64,000 nucleotides of DNA from Lycorma delicatula (GCF_047948215.1 NC_134460.1:151022049-151086048), one strand, 5' to 3'. Positions 1 through 12,509 are shown, numbered from the stretch's first letter. Numbers and translations: made by a program. Notes: generated from the letters alone by a model not told the origin.

Positions 1-54
1 AAAACTGTCACCGCACAGAGCCACTTTACTGGCGTCCTGATCTGAAAAGGTTAA
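1..54 (+). CDS. Possible 3' end of an unidentified exon
   Basis: In one frame the first bases read NCHRTEPLYWRPDLKRL, unlike the surrounding AT-rich DNA in codon make-up, and they run straight into GTAAGT, a perfect 5' splice site at 54-59 (or a little upstream). It could be the last part of an exon of a plus-strand gene convergent with ASCC3. I do not recognise the protein and the window edge cuts it off. Confidence 0.25.
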
Positions 55-2442
55 GTAAGTTGTATGCTCTTGATATTAATAATTTAATTATCTTTCTAAT
101 ACATCTTAACAGTTCAGTTGTAGTAAGTCATATTATAAGGTAACTAACTTGTAAGTTTACATTCAGTTATTTATTTAACAACTAAATATATGAAGCTTTT
201 CTTAAATAAGGTTTAGTTTTTTATTGCAGGTATGTTTTTAAAATACTAAGTGCTTTATTATTTTTTCTTTGAAGTTTTTATTTACTTCAAAATAAAATCT
301 GCAAAAGTAATTTCTGCTTGTCAGAGATAATTATTTTTATAAAAATTATCCATAGAGTTATCAGTAAGAAATTAGGAGCATTCGTATGAAAATGCATTTC
401 TGTCATCCAAAATATAAGTCTATCAGCTTCGTAAAATCTTAGGTTTGATAACTTAGGCATGTTTTTGTTAACTTATTTAAAATTTACTTTTTTTTATAAA
501 CTAGGTGTTAGTCATATAAATAGTATTCAGAGTAACAATGACTATCATTCATTCATTATATATAGTGCATTACTAGTCGTGCAAATGTATGAACAGAAAT
601 ACATAATTTTTTTTCTTCATTTTTGTTCTTGTAAAACATAAACCTTTTTTATTTACATAACCTTCAAGATAATACTATATAACAGCCTGCTAAGAAAATA
701 TATAATTCTTTTGGTTTTGCTACTTATTTTTTTGTTGTTAAAAGAAGCACCACTGGTAATTGTTTCTCAGTAAATGACCAAATGTGAAAAATGTATAAGA
801 TGAAATAGAATGGTCTGAATTAATTTTATAGCTGTATTTACTGAATGTTTCTTTATTGCCATGGGCTCAAGTTTTAAGGATAGTTTATGGATTAAGTTTT
901 TATTAAATTTTTTAATATAATTGTTCTACCAGATCAGGAATTTTTGTTACACAAAAGCAGCAAATGTCACTTCTATTTCAGTCAGGAGTTAAACAGTTAC
1001 CATTATTTACTCTTAAATTCAGAATAATAATTGTGACAGTTGACAAAGAACATTGTATTAGCTGAATTTTCTTTTTCACCAATCTAAAGTTTTCGGTTTT
1101 TTAATTAATTTTTTTTGTGATAAGAGAATTTAATCAGGTTTGAAGGAAAAAGTATTAAAACTTTTCTTGTACTAAAGTTAGTGACGCATCACTCATCATT
1201 ATTAGATTATAATGATCTTCATCTGTTTGTTTTAATATTAAATCTATGATGAAAAGTCATTGAGACTAATTGTTAAAAGTAAATAGATTTTGTTTTTTGT
1301 ATAGTAAATGAAGGTTTAAAAGAATATATAGACAGTTAAATAATTGAGTTAAGAATGTGACAAATTATTTGTGGTTATATTTTTGTAGTTAAATTTTTTA
1401 ATTACTATTTTACAGTACAATGGTGCATTTTAAAAAATTTATGTTGTATTTTTTAAGTTAAATTTGTACATTGTTGTAATCATTGTTTTATTGTGTTATC
1501 TTTGTTTAAAGATTTTTTTTGTATGTTGTTATTATTGTTTTTATTTTATTTTTCATTTATTGGTCATAAATGATTTTTAAATTAGTTTTTTACAGTAATA
1601 TTTGGTTTATAATTAGTGTTGAATATATGTTTGTATATTTTAAATAATTAATGTATTTACTTTTAATTATTCTGTTTCATGAGGCTTTTCTTTTTGTGGC
1701 TGCAATTAATATTAATTTAGATCAAAATATTTTTTCTCCATTTTAACCATTTATATTGTTATTTATTATATCAATAAATTTATTCAAACATGGAATCCTT
1801 TTCCAAATAGGATTTTATTTTTGGCAGTGTTAAGTTAAATGACAATTTTTTTTAGTTTAACAAACCCAATAAAAAAGATGCTAACTTGTGATTTTTTTAT
1901 TTCCACAGGTGTGTTGTATTAGTTTTCTTTCATTTTTTCTAAATGGTTTATTAATGCAATAGGGGTATTTTATCCTTATTTTCACATCTTTTAATCTCAA
2001 GCAACATAGGGTTCTAAATGTAAAATCTAACAGAATATTATTTTCAAATTTGTTGAGAGCTATTATATAACTATTATCAAAACAATAATTAATATTAATT
2101 CTCTTTTGTAAAAGTTAAAAGTGTCTTACAGATGTATCGATTTGATTATTCTGAAGCTCAGTCTGGTCAAGAATAATTATGATAATAGAACAGTTTTGTT
2201 CGTCATATTTTGCTAATAATAATTTTGAAGGAATATGAATTACCATTTTGCTAGTATATAAAAAATTATATCTCATTTATGACCTTTAAATAATGCATTT
2301 ATTAGTAAAGTTTTTGAAAGAATAATATTTATTTATACAATTAAGTAGTATATACTATTTTAAAGAGCATAATGTTTACATATGTTAATTAAATATTGTT
2401 TTTTTTTTTTGTAGAATTGATAATTTACAATATTCTATTTAT

Positions 2443-2486
2443 TGTGTGTGTGTGTGTGTGCGTGCATGCGCACATGTGTATGTATG
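2443..2486. repeat. (TG)n microsatellite
   Basis: About ten TG units followed by a decayed TG/CA tract (cgtgcatgcgcacatgtgtatgtatg). Alternating purine-pyrimidine sequence of the kind that can take the Z form. Confidence 0.9.
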
Positions 2487-3573
2487 TACAGCAGATTGTC
2501 TGGCAATGCTGTTATATAGCAATAAATACTTCATTTTTAAAATATATTTATTCTCTTTATGAAATTATGAAACACTAACATGATATTTACAGTTGGCATT
2601 TGTTATTGTTATTTTTTTATGTAATATTTTAAGTGCTTCCAACATTTACAAATATAAAAATTATAATAGCATTCCATGCAATAAGTGTAAATAAAATCTT
2701 TATTATTATTTTTCATTTATTTGCAAATTGTCTTATCAATAATTGGTAAAGGGATATATTATTAAATTTTTGTTTTTAAAATAAAAGTAATGAAACATGT
2801 AAATTTAAGTATAAAACAAATGGATTTATAATGTACAGTAAATATTATGTAATATTAATATAAATATTTTATTTTTTTATGCGTGGATATTGACATTCAA
2901 TATTGTGTACAGAAATTGTAATTTTATTATTGTGTATTCATATTATGTAATTAAAATGAAAATCTGTCTTTTCAGTAGGAGCAATTCTCGTTTGATTAAT
3001 GATCTTTGGAGATAAGATTGATATTTTTTAAAAAATTAATTTGTGTCACAAATTTATCTTTAATGAATAATGAAATGTAATAATAGACTAGTAGATTTTA
3101 TCATAAACTTAGAAAGTTTTATTTCTCTGTATGCATGTGTATATAAATCTGACATGAAGAAAATTTAAGTTCTGGGTTTTTGGTTAGAAGCATAATTATA
3201 ACCCACTAATTACTGTTAAAAAAGAAAAATGTTATTAGCATTTGTCTGAATTTTAATAATGCATTATTTAATAATATTATTTCAATATACATATCTTGTG
3301 TAAATTTGTGTTAAAAAGCAAGATTTGCTCTAATTAATGAATAATCAGAATATTTATTTATTCTTACATTTAAATTGCTGAGAAAGTACTTCTAAATAAT
3401 GATATTTCAAGAAATAAGTAAATAGATATGGATAGAAATTATTTGTTAAATTTATATATTTCCTATCTAGTAAATATAAATACTGTCAATTTTTCCTGAT
3501 AGTTCACTGTGCTTTTTTAAATATAATGAATTGTAAAATTAGGTAGTTTATAACATTATATTTTTGCTACAAA

Positions 3574-3626
3574 GGACCTCCAGATGAACGGCCGAGATGC
3601 TACCACTTGTGCTATGAAGGCTGGCA
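3574..3626 (-). mobile_element. SINE family B head fragment
   Basis: Read on the minus strand this gives gccagccttcatagcacaag and then tggtagcatctcggc up to ggaggtcc. This is the tRNA-like head with the A box also seen at 36325-36480 (+) and 43122-43262 (-). It is cut off just before the B box. Confidence 0.65.
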
Positions 3627-5796
3627 TGTGTCATTTAACTAGAAGCAATGTTTCATAGAAACAAGAAGGATTATTATAGGCTGTTATGTAAGATTAGCAT
3701 AGCCAATGTAGCTGCATAACAATTCTGTAAGATTTCTGAGCAAAAAAGATTGGTGTTTATTAACATATTTTTAAAAAAAGTGGAGGTAGGATTTCCTGCA
3801 ATACAGATGTATAGATAATTATACACATTGTTGGCACTTCATAGACAGAATGACTATGCTGCTTGAAGTAAAGTCTAGTTAACTATCAGGACTTATATGT
3901 ATCATATATTCATGAAAAATGTAGCAAATAATTTATTGCATTGTTACATAATATTGTCGTTTTGTTAAATACATAATATAGTAAATTAAATTACAGATCC
4001 TTCTTATTAAAAATAAACTCATTCAGTTTGTTTATTAATATTTAAAATTATTTAATGCGCCATACAAGTAATTGTGTATTATTTATTATGAAATAAACTG
4101 ATAAAAAAATAATTATAATAATACAATTAGATGTATAGCTTTAAAAATTATATTTTTTTAAATAAAATTAAAAAAGTTAATAGAAAAAGGGAAACAAATA
4201 TTTTTTTGTGCCTTGTAATTAATGAAATAATAAAAAATTATCTCTTGTATGAAAGTATTTTTTAATTAACATTATAATTCTCAATTAAAACAAATTTTAT
4301 TTTTAAAAAACTGATTGTGCTTAATGTATATTATAAAAACTCAAAAGATATTTAATATTTTATTAAAAAGTCATTTGATATTAATTCTTTGAAAATTATT
4401 AATGTTTATTCTATTATTTGCTATATTATTTTAATAAAAAAAAAGAATTATTAAAGATTTAGATGGTAGTAATTGCTTGAAAATATGATATCTTGTATTG
4501 TAGGTACATTTAACTTGTTGAAATGTAAGATAAATTTGTAATCATCAATTCTCTCTCTTTCTCTATGTATATAGTCGAAGTAAGCTTTTTTTTGTTTACA
4601 GGTATGGCAGATTCATCATTAATAATGTGTAGATATATATAGTAGTAAATTTTATATGCAGTTTTATATAAAACTGTAATAGCTACAGCTTAATTGAATT
4701 TTGTATAATTTTCACATAAACCATCATAATTAATTTTTTTTTTAATTATGTATTGATAAATGTTCTGTTTGACTGAAATGGAACTTATTTGGAAATTGAT
4801 TTGAGATGGAACAGAAATGAAACTATTTGACTTCATTCGTTTACAATATATTGATGCAGCAGAACAACTCCATAGTCAAAACTTATAGCATTTAGTCAAG
4901 GCCCTCTTTATTTCCCTTTTTGACGTCATGTCTTTATCTGGCCTTCTTCATGCTTATTTGTTATTAATGGTTGTACTTATCTTTTAATTCTTATTTATTA
5001 CCTGTTTTCAGTAAATTGAAGTTCTTGAGAAGGACATCTGCTTTATTGTTAATCTGTTCATTGTTTAAAGTGAATTAATTTCATTAACATATTAATTGGG
5101 ATATATTCTTTTATTAATTAATTATCTGTGTTGATAATTTAGAATTTTGTTTTTTATTTTAAAGAAGCTTAACTTTTATAGCCTTAACTTTATAACCAAT
5201 TTTATATTTACTAAAGAACTGTTTAATTGGGTAAATTTACTCACAGTGTTAATTTCTTTTTTATATGTAGGTTTCCTTAATGGTAATTTATTATGTAGTC
5301 TATCTATCATCTATCTAAAAGTTTTTTTTTAAAATATTCAGGATAATTTCTTTTTATTGTTAGGTCTGAAATTTCATCTGAAAAGATGAAATTATTAATT
5401 TTTTAAAGCTATCAATAAAAGAAATAATCTAGATTTTGAATTTCAAAACTCTTTTATTTTCATCGTATATTTAATGTTATGGTAAAATTTGTTCATTTCT
5501 TACACAATTATTTTTCAGTATTTCTTTTTTTGATAACAAATTTAATTAAAAGTGGATGTACTTTTCAAGTACTATACTGAACTGAAAATTTACAGAAAAT
5601 AAGTAAAATTAAAAGATAATTACAACCATTAATAACAAACAAAAATAAAAAAGTGTACAATAAGTTTTGATAATGGGTTTCAAATACTTCTACAATAAAT
5701 GAATGAAGAAGCTAAGAAAAGTAAAAAGCAGCACCCAATAAACTGTACCTCATGTTCACTTAATAAAAAAAAACAACAAAAAAACACTCTTTCTTA

Positions 5797-5839
5797 TTTA
5801 TTTTTATTTCCTATAAAAAATATTGTTTTACCTTTTATT
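5797..5839 (-). promoter_or_regulatory. Candidate polyadenylation signals
   Basis: Downstream of the ASCC3 stop at 5912 the minus strand has AATAAA hexamers at 5834-5839 and again at about 5797-5808, at ordinary distance for a short 3' UTR. AT-rich context makes chance matches likely. Confidence 0.35.
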
Positions 5840-5911
5840 ATAATAATTAAATCGTATAATTAAATAACGTATTTACAAAACTTTATGTACATTATCTATA
5901 CAAAATATTAT

Positions 5912-6030
5912 TTAATACATATCAACAGTTTTTGCTGCAATTGGTGGCAGTATGTCCATCTTAATGTTGTACTGTTGATCTAGTCCCAGGTATGTATCTA
6001 ACATAATGTATAGTGTAAGTACATGACGGC
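5912..6030 (-). CDS. ASCC3: ASCC3 terminal exon
   Basis: The exon starts after a TTTTAG acceptor with two bases completing a Gly codon left by the previous exon. It reads RHVLTLYIMLDTYLGLDQQY and ends in AKTVDMY and a TAA at 5912-5914. The YLGLDQQY string is the conserved end of the C-terminal Ig-like part of the second Sec63 module. The tail after it is shorter than in vertebrate ASCC3. No lesion is visible. Confidence 0.9.
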
Positions 6031-6673
6031 CTAAAACAAAAAGAAATTGTCATTACTCAGTTTATATACAAAAAAAATTTAATTTACCTATATCAAAAAT
6101 GTCAATTACAAGTACTTGCATTTTAATACTTCAAGGTTATTGCATTAGTATGTGTCTCAAATAAGAATATCCTAATTTTTTGAGATTATGGCATTTATTT
6201 AAATGTTGTTCACTATCTAATTGTGTTTAATGCAAGTTAACGATTCTACTGAGAGTTTTACAGTTAGATGAATGAATATTCAATGATATCGATTACTGAA
6301 ATGAGCTGGATCCAATTAAACATACAGCCTACAATTCAACAAATGATTATAATAACCACTGTAGATGTAAACAGGATTTTCAGAAAATATATATGAACAA
6401 CCACATAAAACTGCCAAAAGTGAAAATTAAAGAAACATTCACAACAAAATATGGTGACACATTCTCGTCCATATCTTTTTATTTATGACGACATATATTT
6501 ATCAGTATCATGAACCGACAAGCAAAAATGCAAATGCTTTTCAATTTATTACAGACTGGAGATTTGTAAGCTGAGGTTACATCACTAAATTATTTGATAA
6601 AACCAAAATTTAAAATATCTTTCATCCCCTGTAACATAAATTACAATGAAATGAGAAAAAAAAAGTAAAATAC

Positions 6674-6825
6674 CTGTTGCTGCTGGAGTTGTAAATAGAA
6701 GCTGTTGTGTAACAGGCATTACTCTTTTCAATGCAAGCAATTCTTGAGTTTCAATACTGCCAAGTACTAGGAACCAACCAGGTTCTACTGCTTTAGAAAA
6801 TTTAGGTGCATGTCCTTTTCTCTCT
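6674..6825 (-). CDS. ASCC3: ASCC3 exon, C-terminal Sec63/Ig-like domain
   Basis: 152 nt between TTCTAG and a GTA donor. It encodes RERKGHAPKFSKAVEPGWF and then LVLGSIETQELLALKRV, which corresponds to the GWFLILGE...ELIALKRV stretch of ASCC3. It enters with one base completing an Arg codon and leaves with one base of a Gly codon, so both junctions are in phase with neighbours. No internal stop. Confidence 0.9.
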
Positions 6826-7811
6826 CTAGAAATAATTTCAATAGATATACAAGTTTAGAAAAAATAAATAACTAGCTTTGTTTTAAATATGATATGCTTA
6901 ATAAAATAAGCGCTCTAATAAATTATTATAAACCTGAATGTACATATAGTGAAAAACTGGCAAGTTTTGTGTTGAAAGATACATTTTTTATGGAGCAGAC
7001 ATTATCAGTTTACATATAATTAATCTACAAAATTAATGAATCTTTACCATGAATTGATTAACAATTAATTAGTAATTATTCATTCACATTTTTAAAGAAA
7101 GGTTTCTAATATAAATAATTATCACTACGGATAATTTTGTTTTCAACAGCAAGTTGCGTGTGGCTGAATAGAATATATCACACAGTAATTTTAATTACTG
7201 CAGCAATATTCTGTCATTACCAAAACAAACAACTTAATTAAAAAGGTATATGTACAGGACTAATCATCACAGTATACGATGATATTGGGGGATGATTGTA
7301 TAATGTCATGATTTAACCTCAAACTTCTATTAATAAGATCATTTTATCTTATCTAGTGGTCATTGGTAACCGGATAATCATGAACTCGCTTCACAATAAT
7401 GTTTAGATGGTTTCAATATTTTATGCACTTTGAATTTTTAAACTAACCAAAAACAGCAGCACTTTTTTCATACTACATATTCCTGCACAGTTAACAGAGA
7501 TGGCACAGGGTTAGACTTGTCTCCTCAAGTATGAGGAAACAATACTAATAAAGGAAAAAAAATTGCAACAATTGCTGTAACTGTAATAATAACTTGACAT
7601 AACTGTAATAACAGTATGTATGTCAAAACTCTTAAAATCAACTTGTACTGCTTTAAGTTTTAGATATGGAAAAGTGTCTTTTCTGTATAGTTATAATTAC
7701 AGACAACTGAATTAGGTAAACATTATTAATGTGGACTCTCTTAGTAACTCGCTAGTTTTATTAATTAGTATAGAGGTAAATCTTTAAATGCTTGTGAAAA
7801 ATTTATTTTAC
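6826..7811 (-). other. ASCC3: ASCC3 intron
   Basis: Nearly 1 kb of AT-rich intron between two intact exon segments. I see no gene, mobile element or strong repeat in it. The 643-bp intron at 6031-6673 is likewise featureless. Confidence 0.6.
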
Positions 7812-7996
7812 CTAGTTTGATTTAACCTAATCATTTTAATGCAAAGTGTATATTCTTGATCAGCATGAAGAACAGTAGGAGGTCCTTTATCATTTCTGCT
7901 AATTTTTCTGTCTTTATCTTCTTCTTCACCTTCCCAACAGCCACGAACAAAAAACTCTAATTTTAGATCAGGTAGTTCTCTTATCACTTTATATAT
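7812..7996 (-). CDS. ASCC3: ASCC3 exon, Sec63-2 C-terminal part
   Basis: 185 nt starting in phase 0 after TTTTTAG and ending with two bases (AG) before GTAAAA. It encodes IYKVIRELPDLKLEFFVRG and further on HADQEYTLCIKMIRLN, which matches the HADQEYVL region of ASCC3 just before the final domain. An acidic-basic stretch (EGEEEDKDRK) sits between. No stop inside. The exon that should precede it, carrying most of Sec63-2, was not found between here and 9498. Confidence 0.9.
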
Positions 7997-9497
7997 CTAA
8001 AAACAAAACAAAAGAATTGATGTAATATATATAAGAGATATAGTAATAAATTAAAATGTAATGATGCATATAAAAAAATGTGTGATGTCTTACATTTTAG
8101 GCGAAAATCAAAAAAACGATTATAGAATTTCTTTAAGATAGAATATTTTCAATTGAATTAATTAAAAACATTGTACATAGAAATCCTAAATCTCAGAATA
8201 TTTTAAAAATATGTGGGCTTATTCAATTCAAATCAATAACGTTAGAAAAAAGTTTTTTCTTTGCTGAAATAGTTTAATATCTTTTTCTTAGATATTATAA
8301 TAATGCAGTAAAAACTGAGAAAATACAGAAATTAAACGTATAGGATGGTTTAAAAATAAAACAAAATTGGGTAGTTTACAAACAAATATATATTTTTCTT
8401 AAGTCAATACTTATGACCCATATTCCTCTACACCAATATATTGTATTTTTTATAATCAAAAATCAATTTGAACAACCCAAGTACAGAATTATAAATCAAA
8501 TGAAGTGACTTTTTTTTTCTTTATTCCAATAGCACTTTCACACGATCCTGCATCAAACTAGATTTTTAGAACACATTAGAAATTATAAAAACGGTAAACT
8601 GGGTTTATGTAATGTTACCTTATTGATAAAAAATATTCTGTATCTGATATTCAGAAAATCAAGAAATTTAATTTAAATAATATAATTAATAATAAAATTA
8701 AATAATAAAATTAATAAAATTATAATTAACTATAGACTATATTATAATTTGAATAGAATATCTTTCTTAAATGAATAAATAATTACATACTGGAAAAAAT
8801 TATTAAAAAAAAGCATCAAAAGTATAATTTTTACATAACAAGGAAGACTATAGAATTGTTGGCATTAGAGAGTTAACAATTATTTCATTATCTATCAACT
8901 GCATATTCTCTTATCACATTCAAGTAATAAAAAGTATAGTTGATGATTTTACATTTGGTTTGAATAATGTGTGGTAGGTATAGTCTTTTGTTTAACGCTC
9001 TCGTTTTTGTTTAATACAGAGCATTAAACAAAAACAAGATTATACTGAGAGTGCTCTAATTCTTACCACACTGTACACAGTCAACTTTTAATTTTTGTAC
9101 AATTAGTGTTTTCTACAGAATTTTTTAATTTTTATAGATTTGACCACATTTTTAGAATTACATGTGTACTGCCAATTATTTAGAAATTACAAGATTTTTC
9201 TAAGTATTTATCTTTCATCTGTGTGAAAAACACATGAGCAGATGTCAGTATGCCTTTGCCACAATTATAATTTGTTATTATACTTATATTACAGATCTAG
9301 TGATCCGTAGTTAACATGTACAACAAATCTATTTATCAAATTTACAAGAAATAGCAGTAACATTAAAAATACAATAGTATCTTATCAACACTACATTTAA
9401 CATAATTAGTTCTAATTATGTTTTTGTCACAAACATTAAAGAATAAAATAAGCAGAATCATTTAAGTGGCTCAGAAAATAAAATTAATATTATTTAC
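7997..9497 (-). other. ASCC3: ASCC3 intron where the Sec63-2 exons are expected
   Basis: Full-length ASCC3 has roughly 230-250 residues (winged helix and most of the second Sec63 domain) between the exons on either side. Reading the minus strand here shows no such sequence (no EPFPVES, no LPELIH-like block). It holds only AT-rich DNA and one copy of a repeat at 8880-9240. Confidence 0.6.
8880..9240. repeat. Dispersed direct repeat, copy 1
   Basis: Shares long similar stretches, in the same orientation, with 9925-10215: a tatctatcaact start, gatgattttacattt, and caacttttaatttttgta through attagtgttttctaca to atagatttgaccaca. It contains a hairpin made by gctctcgtttttgtttaata and its inverted partner near 9000-9060. 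The two copies flank the damaged exon 9498-9686. Confidence 0.7.
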
Positions 9498-9686
9498 CAG
9501 AACAACAGCAATTCCCTGATTATCAAACTGTGGTCGACCAGCATGGCCCATCATTTGCAATATATCAGTAATGGGCATGTCCACATATCTTTTGACTTTA
9601 CCATCATAATATTCAGTCCCTTTAACAACGACAAGATGTGCTGGAAAATTAACACTCCAAGCTAATGTAGCAGTTGCAATCAATAC
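9498..9686 (-). CDS. ASCC3: ASCC3 cassette 2 RecA2 exon (motifs V-VI) with defective acceptor
   Basis: 189 nt (63 codons) from [10 protein letters not shown] to IAVVLV, ending at a CTG-GTAAAT donor. It carries [11 protein letters not shown], the KGTEYYDGK substrate-channel stretch, and motif VI as [12 protein letters not shown]. Two oddities are seen. The bases just before the phase-0 start (9688-9687) are AA, not AG; the only nearby AG lies one base downstream and would shift the frame. The first arginine of motif VI is His (CAT at 9543-9545). Both fit a single G-to-A change on the coding strand. Confidence 0.85.
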
Positions 9687-9924
9687 TTGTGAAAAATTAG
9701 TTATGAGCATGTAAACTTTACATAGCAAGATGATGCTATACAGAACAATACATTATATAACTGTAACAAAAGTATAAATAAAATTAGCACTAGTTTATAA
9801 GTGCAGCATAATAGTAGACTTCAATTTAAAAGAAAATAAAGATGTAATTTCCTATGCCCAGACTAAAGTTATAATTGAAGTTTATACTATATTATCTATC
9901 ATATTCATCAAAAAATTACAATTA

Positions 9925-10215
9925 TTTTATTATCTATCAACTTCACAATCGCTTAACATACTCAGATAAAAAAAATTGCAGTTTCTATGATGATTTTACA
10001 TTTCGTTCGAATAATGTAAGGTACGTAATGTCTAGTTTTTGTTTAATGCTCTAGATTCTTACTAAGGCTTCGTACCATACAGTACAACAATCAACTTTTA
10101 ATTTTTGTATAATTAGTGTTTTCTACATAATTTTTTAATATTTATAGATTTGACCACATTCTGATTTGTATAAGTATTTGCCTTTCATCTGAATGAAAAA
10201 ACTGAATGAACTTGA
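9925..10215. repeat. Dispersed direct repeat, copy 2
   Basis: Second, diverged copy of the repeat at 8880-9240. It shares ctatgatgattttacattt-like, aattagtgttttctacat and tatagatttgaccacatt stretches in the same order and orientation. No coding capacity or terminal repeats seen. Confidence 0.7.
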
Positions 10216-10966
10216 ACTGAATGAAAACTTTCATCTGGATGAAGTTATGAGGAGAAATGGAATATTCCACAGAAGATAAGTAAAAGGAACAGAGAAGAAA
10301 AGGAATATTCCGTGGAAGACAAGGAAAAAGAGTGGTACAGCAGGGATAGATGATGATAAGGATGATTCTTGTTTATAACGTAGACCCAAGAGCCTAGAGT
10401 TGATTGAATAAGTTATGTTCATATATAAATACATTAATGCTATATATAAATTTAAGTCTGTAAAATATAAAATTATACTTATACTAGAATAAACATACCT
10501 ATAATGGATTTACTTAACCTAATGTTAACAGGTCTCACTATATAACATTACTAATATAAACAAAATATCATTTTCAAGTAAAATCAAAATGATTGATAGT
10601 GTTTGAGAAGAGGGCACTCCCTCAAGAGAAATTAAAGGTGAGGTATGGAGGATAGAAAGGAAGAGAGATGATATAAAGACCAAAATATTACCGCTAAAAT
10701 CAGAACTTGCATTTACACTAAACTGGGCACATCATAAAAAGAGAAATTTCCAGAGATTAAAGATCTATGGAGAGGAAGAATCTCAGGATATTCAGAGCAC
10801 AAAAGGACATAGCTGCAGAAGATGGTTAAAAGACAAATTGCCTAACAAGTCCAAGAAAAATCCTAGTGTGCTTAGTTTCTCTGCTACAGTAGTAAATAAA
10901 TACAATTAATATCAACCAAAAATGGTCAATGTCAACCATAGTTAATAAACTGAATTAATTAATAAC
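10216..10966. other. ASCC3 intron, unrecognised purine-rich stretch
   Basis: Rest of the intron between exons 9498-9686 and 10967-11107. Around 10600-10870 the plus strand is unusually purine-rich (gagaagagggcactcc, ggaagagagatgat) and less AT-rich than its surroundings, which suggests an old mobile element, but no reading frame could be matched. Confidence 0.4.
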
Positions 10967-11107
10967 CTGAATCTTTTGATTAACAAATAATTCTTCAACA
11001 GTTCTTCTATCTCTTTCTTGTAACCCAGCGTGATGCATACCAATACCAAATGCTAATGTCAGTTTCAGATTTGGATCTTTAACAGATCCAACAATTTGTT
11101 CCATTTC
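10967..11107 (-). CDS. ASCC3: ASCC3 cassette 2 RecA2 exon (motif IV region)
   Basis: 141 nt, phase 0 at both ends, from TTTTCAG to GTTATT. It reads EMEQIVGSVKDPNLKLTLAF, then GIGMHHAGLQERDRRTVEEL, which is the GMHHAGL block conserved in Ski2-like helicases. It matches ASCC3 along its full length without a lesion. The donor (CAG-GTTATT) is acceptable, and it fixes the phase expected of the next exon. Confidence 0.92.
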
Positions 11108-11734
11108 CTGAAAATAAGAATAATAATAATACAAAAAGATTTGCTATTACAAATTTAAGAAATGACAAACAAAGTATTATAATGATAGTACTGGTGACTT
11201 AAGAAAAATTATATCTGTAGAAAGATAATGTTCTTTAAAAGAAATTAAACTTGCATTTTAATAAGTTAAAATATTAAAAATTAACACAATTTAAGCTGAT
11301 GTTACTGACGGCAGTATTTTTCCAGTAAGGCAGATAAGATATTTAGAATATAATTGAAAGATAAATTGGAATTCCACCTGTTCATTAGTAAATCAGTGTT
11401 TGAGTGCATTAAAATGTCGTATGTTTTCATGAACATATAATTTAAAACCAAAAATAAATACAAAAAATACCCCATCTTAGCACACTTAAACATTACATAA
11501 CAAATAAATATACCAAATACAAAATCCCTACTGAAAATATTCATGTTATATCTTTTTATAATTTCTGTTTAATTTTCAATTAATATTTTTTTACATTACT
11601 ATTTATTCTTTTTAGTGGATTTGAATCCAAGACTGTTAAGAGATGCCACCATTTAATCACAGATGTTGATCATTTTTCATTTCATTAAGACTGTCATTCA
11701 TACAAAAAGTTCACATAAAAATTGAGTTTCATGG

Positions 11735-11758
11735 TCATTCATTCATTCATTCATTCAT
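11735..11758. repeat. (TCAT)n short tandem repeat
   Basis: Six tetranucleotide units, tcattcattcattcattcat and one more, inside an ASCC3 intron. Confidence 0.9.
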
Positions 11759-11954
11759 GAAATTGTTTTGCTATAATTAAATTAGGAAATAATACTTTAA
11801 AAATTAATGTAATTACATAAATGTATTCGCAATTTATTTCTTTATACTTCATTAAAATGTGCTTATATATTTTCCAGAGCCATGTTTTGAGTTTCATGTT
11901 TATGATACGTGATTACATGATTCCAATTTTTTTGAAAAAATATATATCAGGGGT

Positions 11955-12405
11955 GAGTGAAATGTAAGGCACTGTCGCTCATAACTCACAAATGGAGAGA
12001 CAGATAAATGAAACAAATATAGCATAAAAGTGCATTTTATTTGCTACAAAAACTTACATTTGTTTTTCCACTTAATCACAATTTACAGATATACATACCG
12101 ACCTCCACAATGTATCAGTTTTCTTATTCAGTCAATAAAGAATGCTGGTGGTCCTTCCTTCATTCATGATCTCACTATGTCTTTCAGTTCATCATCCATG
12201 GCAAAATTAATACCTTTAATAGCCTCTTTAACCACAGAAAGAAGATCGCAGAGTGCCAAATCACATGGTATAGAGGGTGTAGAATAAATTCAAATTTCAA
12301 CTTCACAATAACCTTGGTGGTTGCATGCAATATGTATGGCTGAGCATTATCATGTTCCAGAATTATCAGCACCATGGATTGTTGAACATGACACACACAC
12401 ACACA
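11955..12405 (-). mobile_element. Mariner transposase remnant, C-terminal part
   Basis: The minus strand in mixed frames reads LEHDNAQPYILHATTKVIVK, then ELLHPLY-like residues and INFAMDDELKDIV. That is the HDNAxPH...HPPYSPDLAP region of a DD34D mariner transposase and the stretch after it. It is full of frame changes and contains an AC repeat at the 12390 side. It is a different lineage from the plus-strand remnant at 12510. Confidence 0.65.
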
Positions 12406-12410
12406 CACAC
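12389..12410. repeat. (AC)n microsatellite
   Basis: Eleven AC units at the upstream edge of a mariner remnant. Confidence 0.9.
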
Positions 12411-12509
12411 ATCTAAGGTATTTTGACTCTATGAGTCACACAGAATTTAGTCTACCCAGTTTTCACAAGAAAATATTAATATTTTAACACAGATAAATAA
12501 TTATTACAT

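Larger units (their letters stand above)
60..5790. other. AT-rich intergenic DNA
   Basis: Very AT-rich DNA beyond the 3' end of the ASCC3 locus. No coding pattern or spliced gene is visible apart from a short SINE head at 3574-3626 and a TG microsatellite at 2443. Short ATG frames here are composed of Phe, Ile, Leu, Tyr and Lys and look random. Confidence 0.6.
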
